Assembly (NCBI RefSeq): GCF_004332295.1
Contig: NZ_RXLP01000008.1
Coordinates: forward strand, 1-64,000
Source: Alloscardovia theropitheci
Lineage (GTDB): Bacteria; Actinomycetota; Actinomycetes; Actinomycetales; Bifidobacteriaceae
Length of the DNA: 64,000 nt
Direction of reading: 5' to 3'
The notes under the pieces: generated by a model
Databases searched by the model: none
Seen by the model: only the letters and a program-made list of their open reading frames with translations
Told to the model about the DNA's origin: nothing
Made by a program: the position numbers and the translations under genes
Part shown: positions 27,815 to 36,151 of the stretch, in pieces
Layout of the letters: each line of letters begins with the position of its first letter
Numbering within the stretch: the stretch's first letter is position 1

Positions 27815-28273
27815 ATGAATCGAAGAGGACAAGTCATTTTCTAGACTAGAACGCAATTTATCGAATCGCCGTGCACAAATGATATTGGGCAATGGATAAA
27901 AACGAGCGATGCTACTCATTCTTATATTAAGTATAGTTCAGGCGTTAGTAATTTGTGATTTGTGGTATATAAGTTTGTTGCTAAGCACAATGAGTGTTGG
28001 GTTTGTGATTACTTGGTCGAGTGTACAACTGACACAAAAAGTTCCTTTAGAAAATATCTATCGATATCACAACATGGTAATGACGAACTGTTATGGATAT
28101 AGAAAAGAATTGGCGATATAAGTGATGCGAAGAAACTGATATTGCGATTTAAGATTAGTTTGTGTTGGAAATCATATTCGTGCAGTTTTATTCCTAGAGA
28201 TTATGACACCGATGATTGTGCGAGGTTACATGGTAGATATGGTATAACGTTATATTGGGGTTGCTATCCCTGA
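27815..28273 (+). pseudogene. possible decayed gene with three in-frame stops
   Basis: One frame runs from ATG 27815 to TGA 28271-28273 (152 codons) interrupted only by TAG 27842, TGA 27956 and TAG 28100, far fewer stops than expected by chance in such AT-rich DNA. The text reads like protein, for example DIGQWIKTSDATHSYIKYSS, and later FIPRDYDTDDCARLHGRYG. No family is recognised. The IS element inserted about 75 bases downstream. A 70-codon frame at 27909 on the same strand is considered a shadow. Confidence 0.35.
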
Positions 28274-28299
28274 GTTTTAGTATTCCTAATCTAGTTTAG

Positions 28300-29253
28300 T
28301 CAAGTAACAGTTTGATTGGGGTTTATTATAATAATGATTTTTATGCTAAATAAACTGTCTCCCTTTTTTGGGAGGTTGTTTATTTGTGTCAGGCTGTGAG
28401 TACCTGTGTTTTGTATTCTACTGGGGGTTAAACCGTTAAGTTGTACTTGCCGGCGTTTAGTGTTCCAGTAGTGAATATAGTTGTTGAGGTCTGTAGCGAA
28501 GTCTTCAAAACAATCCCATGACTGTCCCGTGAAGAATTCGTCTTTAAGATGTCCGAATACTTGCTCGGTAGCAGCGTTATCCGTACACATGCCTTTACGA
28601 CTCATAGACTGACGAATACCATGCTCGTGTAGTGTTGTGACCCAATACTGGTGTTGGTATTGCCATCCCATATCGCTATGTAGCACCGGGTATGTTCCTT
28701 CGGGCATGCGCTTGATGAGTTGGTTGAGCAGTCGTTTTGGCTGATCAAGATTAGGACTCATGCTAATATCCCACGCGATTATTTCTTTACTTGCAAAATC
28801 ATAGACCGGAGCCAGGTATGCTTTACCCCACGCGTGTTTAAACTCGGTGACATCAGTTCCCAGCTTAGCCCAAGGCCGCTCGGCATGAAAATCACGGTTA
28901 ATAATATTAGGTGCGGTATTACCCACGATACCCTTATACGAGCTATACTTCTTATTCTTATTACGGGAGCGAATCTGACAGTACAAGCCTAAAAGCTTCA
29001 TAATTTTTAATACAGTCTTATTCGCAATCCTGATCTCGTATTCGTGTCTCAGACACATGGCTATCTGCCGGTGTCCCATACCATTAGCCGTACGCGAGTA
29101 AATAGCTCGGATAGTATCATAGAGCTCAGGGCGAGGCATTTTCTTTTCGTGACTCTTATCGTAGTAATACGTTGAAGAAGCAAGCCCTGCTACCTGGAGC
29201 AGAAGAGAGACTGGGTAGCGCTCTGAAAGCGATTGGATAGCGAGTGTTTTCAT
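28300..29253 (-). CDS. IS3-family transposase OrfB (DDE domain)
   Basis: A 317-residue integrase-core protein. It has an HTH_21-type region (SSTYYYDKS through NGMGHRQIAMCLRHEY), then the rve domain with the first catalytic Asp in LGTDVTEF, a second in VLHSDMGWQYQH and the Glu in NAATEQVFGHLKDEFF. The open frame passes through the left inverted repeat and stops 51 bases outside the element, adding about 17 residues from flanking DNA (SIKIIIIINPNQTVT region). It is produced alone from ATG 29253 or as an OrfAB fusion by frameshifting. Confidence 0.9.
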   Translation of the reverse strand: MKTLAIQSLSERYPVSLLLQVAGLASSTYYYDKSHEKKMPRPELYDTIRAIYSRTANGMGHRQIAMCLRHEYEIRIANKTVLKIMKLLGLYCQIRSRNKNKKYSSYKGIVGNTAPNIINRDFHAERPWAKLGTDVTEFKHAWGKAYLAPVYDFASKEIIAWDISMSPNLDQPKRLLNQLIKRMPEGTYPVLHSDMGWQYQHQYWVTTLHEHGIRQSMSRKGMCTDNAATEQVFGHLKDEFFTGQSWDCFEDFATDLNNYIHYWNTKRRQVQLNGLTPSRIQNTGTHSLTQINNLPKKGDSLFSIKIIIIINPNQTVT

Positions 29254-29779
29254 CCTAGGAGTTACCTGCTGGCTTTCAGAGCCTGTAATTTTTTTAAATA
29301 CGCGTTCTCCGCTTCCAAATACTCGATACGTGCTATAAGCTCGTCATGCTCACTCGTATCTGTTGCCTGACTCTTACTACCCTGGGGTCTGCCGGCTGCG
29401 CGTGGCTCTAAACCAGCAACACCGTGCTGTTTATATGCTCGAATCCATGATTTAAGACTCGTCATTGAGCGTATATGTAAACGCTCTAACACGCTGGCTT
29501 TACTCTCCTCATTGTCGATAACTGCAAGGACTGCTTGAAGCTTAGTCTCTAGCGAATATGTCTGCTGCTTGCTCATATTATGCTCTGCCTGACTGCCTTG
29601 TGATCGATATGTGTAATAGTATTCTTTCGCACTATAAACACTCATATCAAGCACGCGAGCAACATATTTATACCCATATCCTTGAGCAAACAAGCTGAAA
29701 GCCTGCCCTCTCACACTCTTACTATCTACGTTCACGGAGGTCTCCTATTCCCAACCTCCAAAAAACGGGGAACAGTTTA
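28351..29779 (-). mobile_element. IS3-family insertion sequence (IS150-like)
   Basis: The 1429-base element has imperfect terminal inverted repeats of about 27-28 bases (28351-28378 and 29752-29779), both beginning TAAACTGT and sharing CCC, a T6 run and AGGTTG. It is flanked by AAA at 28348-28350 and 29780-29782, a possible 3-base target duplication, though weak in AT-rich DNA. It carries orfA and orfB on the minus strand with a frameshift site between them. Both frames are open, so it may be active. Confidence 0.85.
29262..29735 (-). CDS. IS3-family OrfA (helix-turn-helix DNA-binding protein)
   Basis: 157 residues with two helix-turn-helix units (about 8-40 and 55-100) and a C-terminal leucine-zipper-like coiled coil (IEYLEAENAYLKKLQAL). 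The heptamer A_AAA_AAA lies at 29289-29295 in frame near the 3' end; a -1 shift there opens a frame that runs without stop into orfB, as in IS150 relatives. OrfA binds the ends, the fusion is the transposase. Confidence 0.88.
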   Translation of the reverse strand: MNVDSKSVRGQAFSLFAQGYGYKYVARVLDMSVYSAKEYYYTYRSQGSQAEHNMSKQQTYSLETKLQAVLAVIDNEESKASVLERLHIRSMTSLKSWIRAYKQHGVAGLEPRAAGRPQGSKSQATDTSEHDELIARIEYLEAENAYLKKLQALKASR

Positions 29780-29869
29780 AAATAGGGGGGGGTGAATAGG
29801 AACATATAAAAGTGAAAGACTTAAAGAGTAATATAGGATATATGACTTATGAAGAAGATAAGAATGTAA

Positions 29870-30874
29870 ATGAAAAAAAATGAGTATTCAAAGGAAATCC
29901 TTGGCAATTCTGATGAGCTATTAAAGGTAGATAGAAATGCAATAGATTATGAACGGCTTACATGTATAACTGAATCCATAGGCAGGGCCTTTGCTTCTGT
30001 ATCAAATTCAATAGATATTAAACCACTATCAAATGCTTTAGAGATGTTGGGAGAGAGAGCAAAAATAAATTTTGATAGTACGATACTTAATAATATTACG
30101 GAAAATATTAAACCAGTTATTCCCACTCCAAATTTCTTGTCTAAATTAGCGTTCAACAACCTTAATTTTGAAGCCTTTGATTCAATAAGTAAGGAGCTTA
30201 ACGTTTTCCTAGTTAGCTACCAAGAATCTGTCCTAAAAGAATTATCAGAACAAATTAAGAAATTCGCTCAATATGAGAATGCGATACGTGAGAAAATAAT
30301 CATTAAGAATTTGGCAGAGAATGGTTGGGTCTTATATTACAACGATAGTGAATGGACCTATAATATCGGCTCGAAGAAAATAGAATCTGTACAAAGCCAT
30401 TGGATTAGATTGTTGACGGAGGATATTGAACGTGCTGAAGTTATAAAGGAATTGAAACAAAGTGAATTTATTCCAGAGATACTTATCGATTCAATGATTC
30501 AAAGCTATCGGTCTCAGAATTATTATGCTGCTTATACACTTGCAACTATTATCATTGACGGCGCTTTGAATAGAATTGCCGAAAAAACTTACGATGCATC
30601 AAGACATGGTAACCGTAAGGTGATTGTTGGATATAAGACAATTTCTATATTGAATTCTCAAATCATCAATCTTTCCATAAGCGATTATGGGTTAATGATT
30701 TGGCTAGGACAATTTTATGCAGATACGAAAAACTTTACAATAGATAATCCCAACAGGCATATGATTAATCATGGACGCTGGGAGAAAGAAATAAGCAAAG
30801 AAGCATTTCTTAAAATTTTTAATTCATTATTATATGTTGAAAAGCTGCTTAAGACCAGAATAAGTTATGAATAA
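29870..30874 (+). CDS. hypothetical protein with HEPN-like Rx4H motif, possible defence gene
   Basis: 334 residues, very AT-rich and Lys/Ile/Asn-rich unlike neighbours, suggesting transfer. A helical N-terminus of about 130 residues is followed by a region ending in NRHMINHG (Arg296, His301), which fits the Rx4H motif of HEPN ribonucleases. I know no closer family. The start is weak: ATG 29870 has only AAGAAG upstream, and a 12-codon frame from 29842 overlaps it through an A8 run at 29873-29880, where slippage would extend the protein. It lies 90 bases from the IS. Confidence 0.5.
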   Translation: MKKNEYSKEILGNSDELLKVDRNAIDYERLTCITESIGRAFASVSNSIDIKPLSNALEMLGERAKINFDSTILNNITENIKPVIPTPNFLSKLAFNNLNFEAFDSISKELNVFLVSYQESVLKELSEQIKKFAQYENAIREKIIIKNLAENGWVLYYNDSEWTYNIGSKKIESVQSHWIRLLTEDIERAEVIKELKQSEFIPEILIDSMIQSYRSQNYYAAYTLATIIIDGALNRIAEKTYDASRHGNRKVIVGYKTISILNSQIINLSISDYGLMIWLGQFYADTKNFTIDNPNRHMINHGRWEKEISKEAFLKIFNSLLYVEKLLKTRISYE

Positions 30875-31088
30875 TCGTGAAAATGGTAGTTATATACTAT
30901 TCAAGTACGATAGCTATTTCTGGGAAAGTGACGTGTCCCGTTACATACAATGGCTGTTACTATTGCACCAATAATCGATTTACTTGGTCGTATGTGGTCT
31001 CTGCTCGTTCGAGTAATGCTGCAAGTAGATTGATAATCTTTCAAGATAATAGGTAAACAAATATAAGTAATAAAGATTGAAGGAAATG

Positions 31089-31772
31089 ATGAACGTCTTT
31101 TTAAGCAATATAACTGCAATCCTGTCAATAATAATTTCTATTGCTACTTCAATATATACAGTTATACGAGATCATCGTAATGATAAACGATTAGAACAAA
31201 CTGAAAAAATTAATAAAGAGAATCAAAAATGGAAGAAGGATTTTGATTTATTCAAAGAAGATAATAGACAAAAATATTTATTAATTCAAAATTTGCTATC
31301 GAGACAGCAAACTCGGGCATCAATTATTCCGTATTTCAATATTGTGCTCAAAGATAATAGAATTAGAAGAGACAAAAATAGCTTAATTTTAGAGATAGGT
31401 CTCATAAATATAGGAAAAGAAAGTGCAACAAATATACAGCTATCACCATACTCTTCGAATGAAAATAAGCTAGTATATTTTAAAAATAAACAGGAATTTA
31501 AGTGGCAGTATTATATTAATGAATATCTAAGTCAGTATTATGCTTTCCCGGGAGATGAAGTTACATATAAAATCTCTGTAGATTTGAACGATAAAGAAAA
31601 AATTAATGATTTTTTAGAATTCAAAATCAAGTATTCAGATCTCATAGGAAATGTGTACGAACAGGGCTTTAAGTTTGGAATTCATTCGACATATCAAAGT
31701 GGTCTAGAGAAGATTTTTTATAATCATGCTAATAGCTCACGCAAACCTACTCTTATCCAACAATCAGAATAG
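31089..31772 (+). CDS. membrane-anchored hypothetical protein, AT-rich
   Basis: About 227 residues. One N-terminal membrane helix (about 8-25) is followed by a basic coiled-coil stretch (RDHRNDKRLEQTEKINKENQ) and a soluble domain with beta-rich character from residue 75. AAGGA at 31080-31084 precedes two adjacent ATGs; I use 31089. Base use matches the previous gene, so both probably arrived together. No family is recognised. The 200 bases between the two genes show no other frame. Confidence 0.45.
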   Translation: MNVFLSNITAILSIIISIATSIYTVIRDHRNDKRLEQTEKINKENQKWKKDFDLFKEDNRQKYLLIQNLLSRQQTRASIIPYFNIVLKDNRIRRDKNSLILEIGLINIGKESATNIQLSPYSSNENKLVYFKNKQEFKWQYYINEYLSQYYAFPGDEVTYKISVDLNDKEKINDFLEFKIKYSDLIGNVYEQGFKFGIHSTYQSGLEKIFYNHANSSRKPTLIQQSE

Positions 31773-31940
31773 TAATAATACGAAACGCAGTGTTTTGCGT
31801 TGGCATAGTGCTTATCTTTCTAGTAATGAGATGATGTTGTAAATTTGTCGGTAAAATCGAGCAAACCTCAGGAGATAATTACTTGTGCTATAGAACTGAG
31901 TATCGTTCGTTTGTCTGTTTTGGTGGTTAGGGTGGTGGTT

Positions 31941-32219
31941 ATGGGTGATTTTGTTGTTTGTGAGCAATCGTTGGGTGAGTTGAAGAGTTCTTTAACTATG
32001 GCTAGTGGGAGTGCGCAGCCGTATACTCATCAGGTGACTGGTTGTGTGGGTGGCAAGCTTACGAAATCGTGTATGGACAGTATTGATACGGGTATGGTTG
32101 CGGCTCAAAAGAAGCTTGCCCTGGGTATTGAGGCGTGTGTGAAGTTGATTGATGCTGCGGGTGTGGAGACGACGAATTTAGATGATGTGTTGGGGCGTTC
32201 TGCTGGTTCGGAAAAATAG
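31941..32219 (+). CDS. small ESAT-6/WXG100-like protein
   Basis: 92 residues, intact paralogue of the frameshifted gene at 19856. It begins MGDFVVCEQSLGELKSSL and is helical throughout, with a GK/GR turn rather than a strict WXG, and ends RSAGSEK. Two Cys pairs are unusual for the family. In-frame codons back to 31845 lack a start site; ATG 31941 follows GGTGG. It probably pairs with the effector encoded 32 bases downstream and helps its export. Confidence 0.6.
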   Translation: MGDFVVCEQSLGELKSSLTMASGSAQPYTHQVTGCVGGKLTKSCMDSIDTGMVAAQKKLALGIEACVKLIDAAGVETTNLDDVLGRSAGSEK

Positions 32220-32251
32220 AAAATAGGTTAGAGATAGGTTAGGTTTTTGTT

Positions 32252-33553
32252 ATGGCTTCGTATAGCGCGAATGATGACTGGTCAATTTTAGGGGTTGCAA
32301 ATGACCCTACTCCTGGTAAACCGGAGGAAATTGCACAGCTTGCAGCTGAGTTTTCGCGCGCGTCGTCGACTTTACTCACTACGGTTCAGGCTTTGCGTTC
32401 GACGTCGGGTACGTATGTGAAGTTGAATGGTCAGTTTTATCAGGCTTTTAGTGCTAAGAAGGGTGAGGTTTCTCGTCTTGCTGAGAGTGTGAAGGATGAG
32501 TCTGATCGTGTGAAGACTACGTTGGATTCGTGGGGTAGCACGGTTGCTGATTGTCAAGGCAAGATTGCGGGTGAGTTAGAAAAGGCGAAGCAGGCGAAGG
32601 AGACGATTGATCTGCAAAATCTTGCTATTACGGAAGCTCGAAATGATAGTGATGAGGCTCATCGTGAGAGTAGTAGGACAGTTATTGAGCGTGCGCAAAA
32701 ATTGAAAGCTCAAGCCCAAACTGAGTTGAATGATTGTAAGAGTCGTGCGGCTCAAATTGTTAATGAGTATAATCGGGCGGATAGTGCGTGTAATGCTCGG
32801 CTTCAGGGTGCTGTTCCGACTGCTTTGGCTGGTATTGCTGGTTTTGCTGGGCTTACTAAGGGTGTGCGTTCGTTTGGTTCTCGTGGTATTAAGTTGTACA
32901 AGGGTGCGAAGGTTTATAAAGAGCTTAAAGGTAAAAGGTTTAGTGTTGTGTCTCATCGTGTGGGTAAGAAGGGTCGTTTGGATCATGATGTGATGATGGG
33001 TAACCATAAGATGTATGAGAAGAATAGGAGTAGGTATTCGAAGATTGGTCGTAAGTATGCTGAGGAGTTTAAGAAGCGGACGGATGTAGATTTTACTACT
33101 ATTCGTTACGCACGTACTGCTGCTGGAAAGATGGACTGGTCGGAAGTAGGCAAGGCGGCGAAACGTGGGTTTAAGGATGGTCTTAATATTGCTAGTGATT
33201 TTAAGGGGTATAAGAATGCGAGTTGGTTAACTAAGAGTGGTAAAGCCCTGGGTGCTGCGGGTACTGTTTTGAGTGCGGTTAGTAATATTAAGTCTGATTT
33301 TATAGATGATACTAAGTCAAGCACAGCTGAAAAAACCAAAAACTTTGTCGTAGATACTGCTGTTGATGTTGGATCGGGCGCTGCTGCGGGCGCAATAGGA
33401 GCGGCAGCAGGGAGTTTAATCCTGCCACCCGCTGGAACTATAGCAGGATATGCTGTAGGAATTGGAGCCAGCATATTAATGAATCAGAAATTTGGTGGGC
33501 AGTCTTTGACAGGAGTAGTGAAATCGGGTTTGAAAGGAATGTTCCACTTCTAA
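32252..33553 (+). CDS. putative T7SS-type effector with glycine-zipper C-terminus
   Basis: 433 residues. The N-terminus (WSILGVANDPTPGKPEEIA) matches the T7SS-signal pattern of actinobacterial secreted toxins, then a helical domain and coiled coil run to about 185. A basic middle part (about 200-330) follows. The last 75 residues form a glycine-zipper hairpin (GAAAGAIGAAAGSLILPP and GTIAGYAVGIGASIL) likely to insert in membranes. Codon use changes near 33310, at the edge of that tail. It overlaps the next gene by one base. Pore formation is an inference. Confidence 0.6.
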   Translation: MASYSANDDWSILGVANDPTPGKPEEIAQLAAEFSRASSTLLTTVQALRSTSGTYVKLNGQFYQAFSAKKGEVSRLAESVKDESDRVKTTLDSWGSTVADCQGKIAGELEKAKQAKETIDLQNLAITEARNDSDEAHRESSRTVIERAQKLKAQAQTELNDCKSRAAQIVNEYNRADSACNARLQGAVPTALAGIAGFAGLTKGVRSFGSRGIKLYKGAKVYKELKGKRFSVVSHRVGKKGRLDHDVMMGNHKMYEKNRSRYSKIGRKYAEEFKKRTDVDFTTIRYARTAAGKMDWSEVGKAAKRGFKDGLNIASDFKGYKNASWLTKSGKALGAAGTVLSAVSNIKSDFIDDTKSSTAEKTKNFVVDTAVDVGSGAAAGAIGAAAGSLILPPAGTIAGYAVGIGASILMNQKFGGQSLTGVVKSGLKGMFHF

Positions 33554-34281
33554 TGAGTAAAAATAAAAATAAGTCAAGTAATCTACAAGCTAATCATGAT
33601 GAAGAAGTAATAGAGGAGAGGTTTTTCTTCCCTCTCTTAAGTGGATATATGACTCCTGACGTTTTAAGGCTTTCATGGTTAGGTGCAATTCTATGGGGCA
33701 TATACAGTGCGATATGTATTGTGCTATTAGATTGGGTGCCAATTTACTCGCAAATCTGTTTAGGGTTCTTTATTTATTCATGCGTATGTTTGTTTCTGTC
33801 TTTTATCCGCCCATTTGTCGAGCAAGCGCAATCCTTGTGTCTTATACTTTTTAGTTTGATGTGGGTTACGTGTATTTTAGCGTTTATGATGATTGGCTGT
33901 ATTGCTACTTTTAGCGAGGGTGATGAGGCAATCTTAGATTCTTCGCGAACTGTCCCGTTTATGCTGTGGTGGAGTGTTTTTGCGGTGGTGATGGGATGCG
34001 TGTACGCGTATTTTTATGTGCACCAAGATAAGCATGTGCATTGGTTGGAGAAGTTACGTGAGCAGGATTCCTCTGCATTTCTCAGCTTTGGTATGGTGTT
34101 TTTCGTTGTAGCTATTGCGCCAATGGTTATGTCGTTGATAAGCGCGGGTATTCAGCACATTATGTGGATTCTGTTCACGGCACTTTTCGCAGGTATTTTC
34201 CCAGTTGTAGTTGTAGACGCAATTTACGGTGCTATCTGGGTAAGGAAACATCCGTATGTATTCGCTGATGGTGATGAGTAA
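33553..34281 (+). CDS. polytopic membrane protein, candidate immunity protein
   Basis: 242 residues with six to seven membrane helices after a charged start of about 40 residues. The A of its ATG is the last base of the effector stop, so the two are translated together. This coupling and the membrane location would suit immunity to a membrane-acting effector. It is not clearly similar in sequence to the membrane proteins at 22183 and 23211. Confidence 0.5.
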   Translation: MSKNKNKSSNLQANHDEEVIEERFFFPLLSGYMTPDVLRLSWLGAILWGIYSAICIVLLDWVPIYSQICLGFFIYSCVCLFLSFIRPFVEQAQSLCLILFSLMWVTCILAFMMIGCIATFSEGDEAILDSSRTVPFMLWWSVFAVVMGCVYAYFYVHQDKHVHWLEKLREQDSSAFLSFGMVFFVVAIAPMVMSLISAGIQHIMWILFTALFAGIFPVVVVDAIYGAIWVRKHPYVFADGDE

Positions 34282-34329
34282 AGTCATTCGTAAATGAAGA
34301 AAATCAATAATAACTTGTGAGGAAAACTT

Positions 34330-34794
34330 ATGCATACCGAGTCGAAAACCTTAAGTATCATACAAGCTATTGGGTTTACACATGATTACAATGGACGGTC
34401 GAAACCGGAAGAATTATGCGAAGAAATTTTTGAACAGACTCAAAATTTCATTGCAAAAATGATTGATACCGTTTACTCAGACGGTCCTGTTTACTTTGTG
34501 TGGAAACCGTTTAGTGATGAAACTCATAACGCATTGAAAATTTTCACAACATTTGGCAATAAAATTGGTACGAATGGCGTGAATACAAGCGATTTCCTTT
34601 TCTCACGCAAAATCGTCATACGCACGGATGATTTCGCTGTCCTTACTCCTGAAGAACTTAACGAATACTATGAGTCTCTTCGCGATAAATATTCTCAAAC
34701 CGATTTAAGCCAGCTTAGCGTTTATCACGTTCTATATTTTGACGATGATCAGTTACTGGTTGATGTATATAGTACTCAAGAAAGTGAGTGGTAA
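34330..34794 (+). CDS. small soluble protein of the effector locus (first of a pair)
   Basis: 154 residues, no signal or membrane helix. Strands alternate with helices: a start of SIIQAIGFTHDYNGR, GPVYFVWKPF near residue 55, and QLSVYHVLYFDDDQLLVDV at the end. It shares this layout and the YHVLY box with the next protein. From memory, both resemble DUF5085-type proteins found in Firmicute LXG operons; not verified. GAGGA precedes ATG 34330. Confidence 0.45.
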   Translation: MHTESKTLSIIQAIGFTHDYNGRSKPEELCEEIFEQTQNFIAKMIDTVYSDGPVYFVWKPFSDETHNALKIFTTFGNKIGTNGVNTSDFLFSRKIVIRTDDFAVLTPEELNEYYESLRDKYSQTDLSQLSVYHVLYFDDDQLLVDVYSTQESEW

Positions 34795-34796
34795 AC

Positions 34797-35255
34797 ATGT
34801 CATACAAAGCTGCAGAAGGCGTTTCAGGTGCTGAAGTTTTTGAAGTAAGAAATGTTATTCGCTATCGTTCAACTTTTCCAGGCGAGTATTTTGAATCGGA
34901 ACTACAAAATTTTACGCAAACGATTGCTGCTAAGGGAGCACATGCGGTAGGGCCACTCTTTTACAGTTTAAATAACGTTCCAAGTGGCGAAAAGTTAGAT
35001 ATGGATGTCGAATTTTTCATGCCAGTTGAAGAGAATTATATTGATATTCCGGGTGCTGAATTTTCCTCATATATCGAAATTAATAATTTAATTTTGACAA
35101 CCGTTAATCACGATTTTGAAGATGAAACTCCGCGAGCGTATCAACGACTTCTTGATACGCTTTCCATGAATAATATAGACGTAAATACGCCTTTTTATCA
35201 TGTGCTCTATCCAGAAAACGGTGAAGTGGTTATATTCTTGGGATACGCGTATTAA
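34797..35255 (+). CDS. small soluble protein of the effector locus (second of a pair)
   Basis: 152 residues. Key stretches are EVRNVIRYRSTFPGEYFESE, then GAHAVGPLFYSLNNVPSGEK, an MDVEFFMPVEE segment and PFYHVLYPENGEVVI near the end. The order resembles GyrI-like or DUF5085 small-molecule-binding folds. ATG 34797 begins two bases after the previous stop; a GTG at 34788 overlaps it. As the last gene of the locus it may be a chaperone, adaptor or orphan immunity factor. Confidence 0.45.
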   Translation: MSYKAAEGVSGAEVFEVRNVIRYRSTFPGEYFESELQNFTQTIAAKGAHAVGPLFYSLNNVPSGEKLDMDVEFFMPVEENYIDIPGAEFSSYIEINNLILTTVNHDFEDETPRAYQRLLDTLSMNNIDVNTPFYHVLYPENGEVVIFLGYAY

Positions 35256-35299
35256 TGAATGACTAATACGCGTTGATGTTATTCGACTAAAACTATCTT

Positions 35300-36079
35300 C
35301 TACACACGCGAAATGGCGTCGCTGAGATATTTGCCAGCTTTCATGACGAGTGGCGCATAGTGACGTCCTGGTGAGATGCCCATACGATCGACAGGGCCGG
35401 ATATCGAAATTGCTGCGATGACGTGACCTGCAGAATTACGAATAGGTGCAGAAACTGAGCAAACACCTTTTTCGCGCTCATTAATTGATTCACTCCATCC
35501 GCGACGGCGCACGGTATTGAGCGTCTGAGCAGAAAACTGTGCGTGGCGCAACCCTTGATGAAGATGCTCAGTGTCTTCCCATGCAAGAAGAATGTGAGCT
35601 GCTGATCCTGCTTCCATGGAGAGCATAGCGCCTACCGGAATGGAATCACGCAAACCACTTGTGCGTTCCACGGCAGCAATGCATACACGCTGATCGCCTT
35701 GACGACGATAAATTTGTGCTGATTCGCCAGTGCGTTCGAGCAAAGTTTGCAAAATTGGCTCGGCAGATGTGAGCAAACGATCTTCGCCTGCAGCGGTTGC
35801 TAATTCAGCAAAACGCGCTCCAATAGTGAAGCGGCCTTGTTGATCGCGTGCGATAAAGCGGTGTCGTTCCAAAGCGATCGCTAAACGATGTGTAGTTGGA
35901 CGTGCTAAGCCCGTGCTATTTACCAACTGCGAAAGTGAGCATGGCCCCTTCTCTAAAGCGTCCAAAATGAGAGCAGCCTTATCTAAAACCCCAACTCCAG
36001 ATTTAATTAATTCTAGCTTTTCTGAAGTACCCGCAGGGCTTGTATTACTAGGGGAAAGGGCGAATTGCTCAGTAGTCAT
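35300..36079 (-). CDS. IclR family regulator of leuCD
   Basis: 259 residues. The winged-helix domain ([41 protein letters not shown], shown here only as position 30-70) is followed by an IclR effector domain with [16 protein letters not shown] and the C-terminal GPVDRMG. It is divergent from leuC with 72 bases between the two start codons. In actinobacteria the IclR protein at this place (LtbR) represses leuCD, so the same role is likely. Confidence 0.85.
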   Translation of the reverse strand: MTTEQFALSPSNTSPAGTSEKLELIKSGVGVLDKAALILDALEKGPCSLSQLVNSTGLARPTTHRLAIALERHRFIARDQQGRFTIGARFAELATAAGEDRLLTSAEPILQTLLERTGESAQIYRRQGDQRVCIAAVERTSGLRDSIPVGAMLSMEAGSAAHILLAWEDTEHLHQGLRHAQFSAQTLNTVRRRGWSESINEREKGVCSVSAPIRNSAGHVIAAISISGPVDRMGISPGRHYAPLVMKAGKYLSDAISRV

Positions 36080-36151
36080 GACCCAATTATGTCATCTCAG
36101 TATGTGATATGCAAACCCAAACTTTGCTCTCGTGTCGCGACAATAGTAAGT

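Noticed and set aside
27909-28121. 70-codon hydrophobic frame
   Set aside because: Overlaps another frame with more protein-like text and has no start site.
19856-35255. Core type VII secretion genes (FtsK-type ATPase, membrane pore)
   Set aside because: None of the proteins has the tandem ATPase domains or other core features, so only the cargo side is claimed.
36065-36151. Earlier leuC start
   Set aside because: Overlaps the IclR coding start and adds residues not seen in LeuC.
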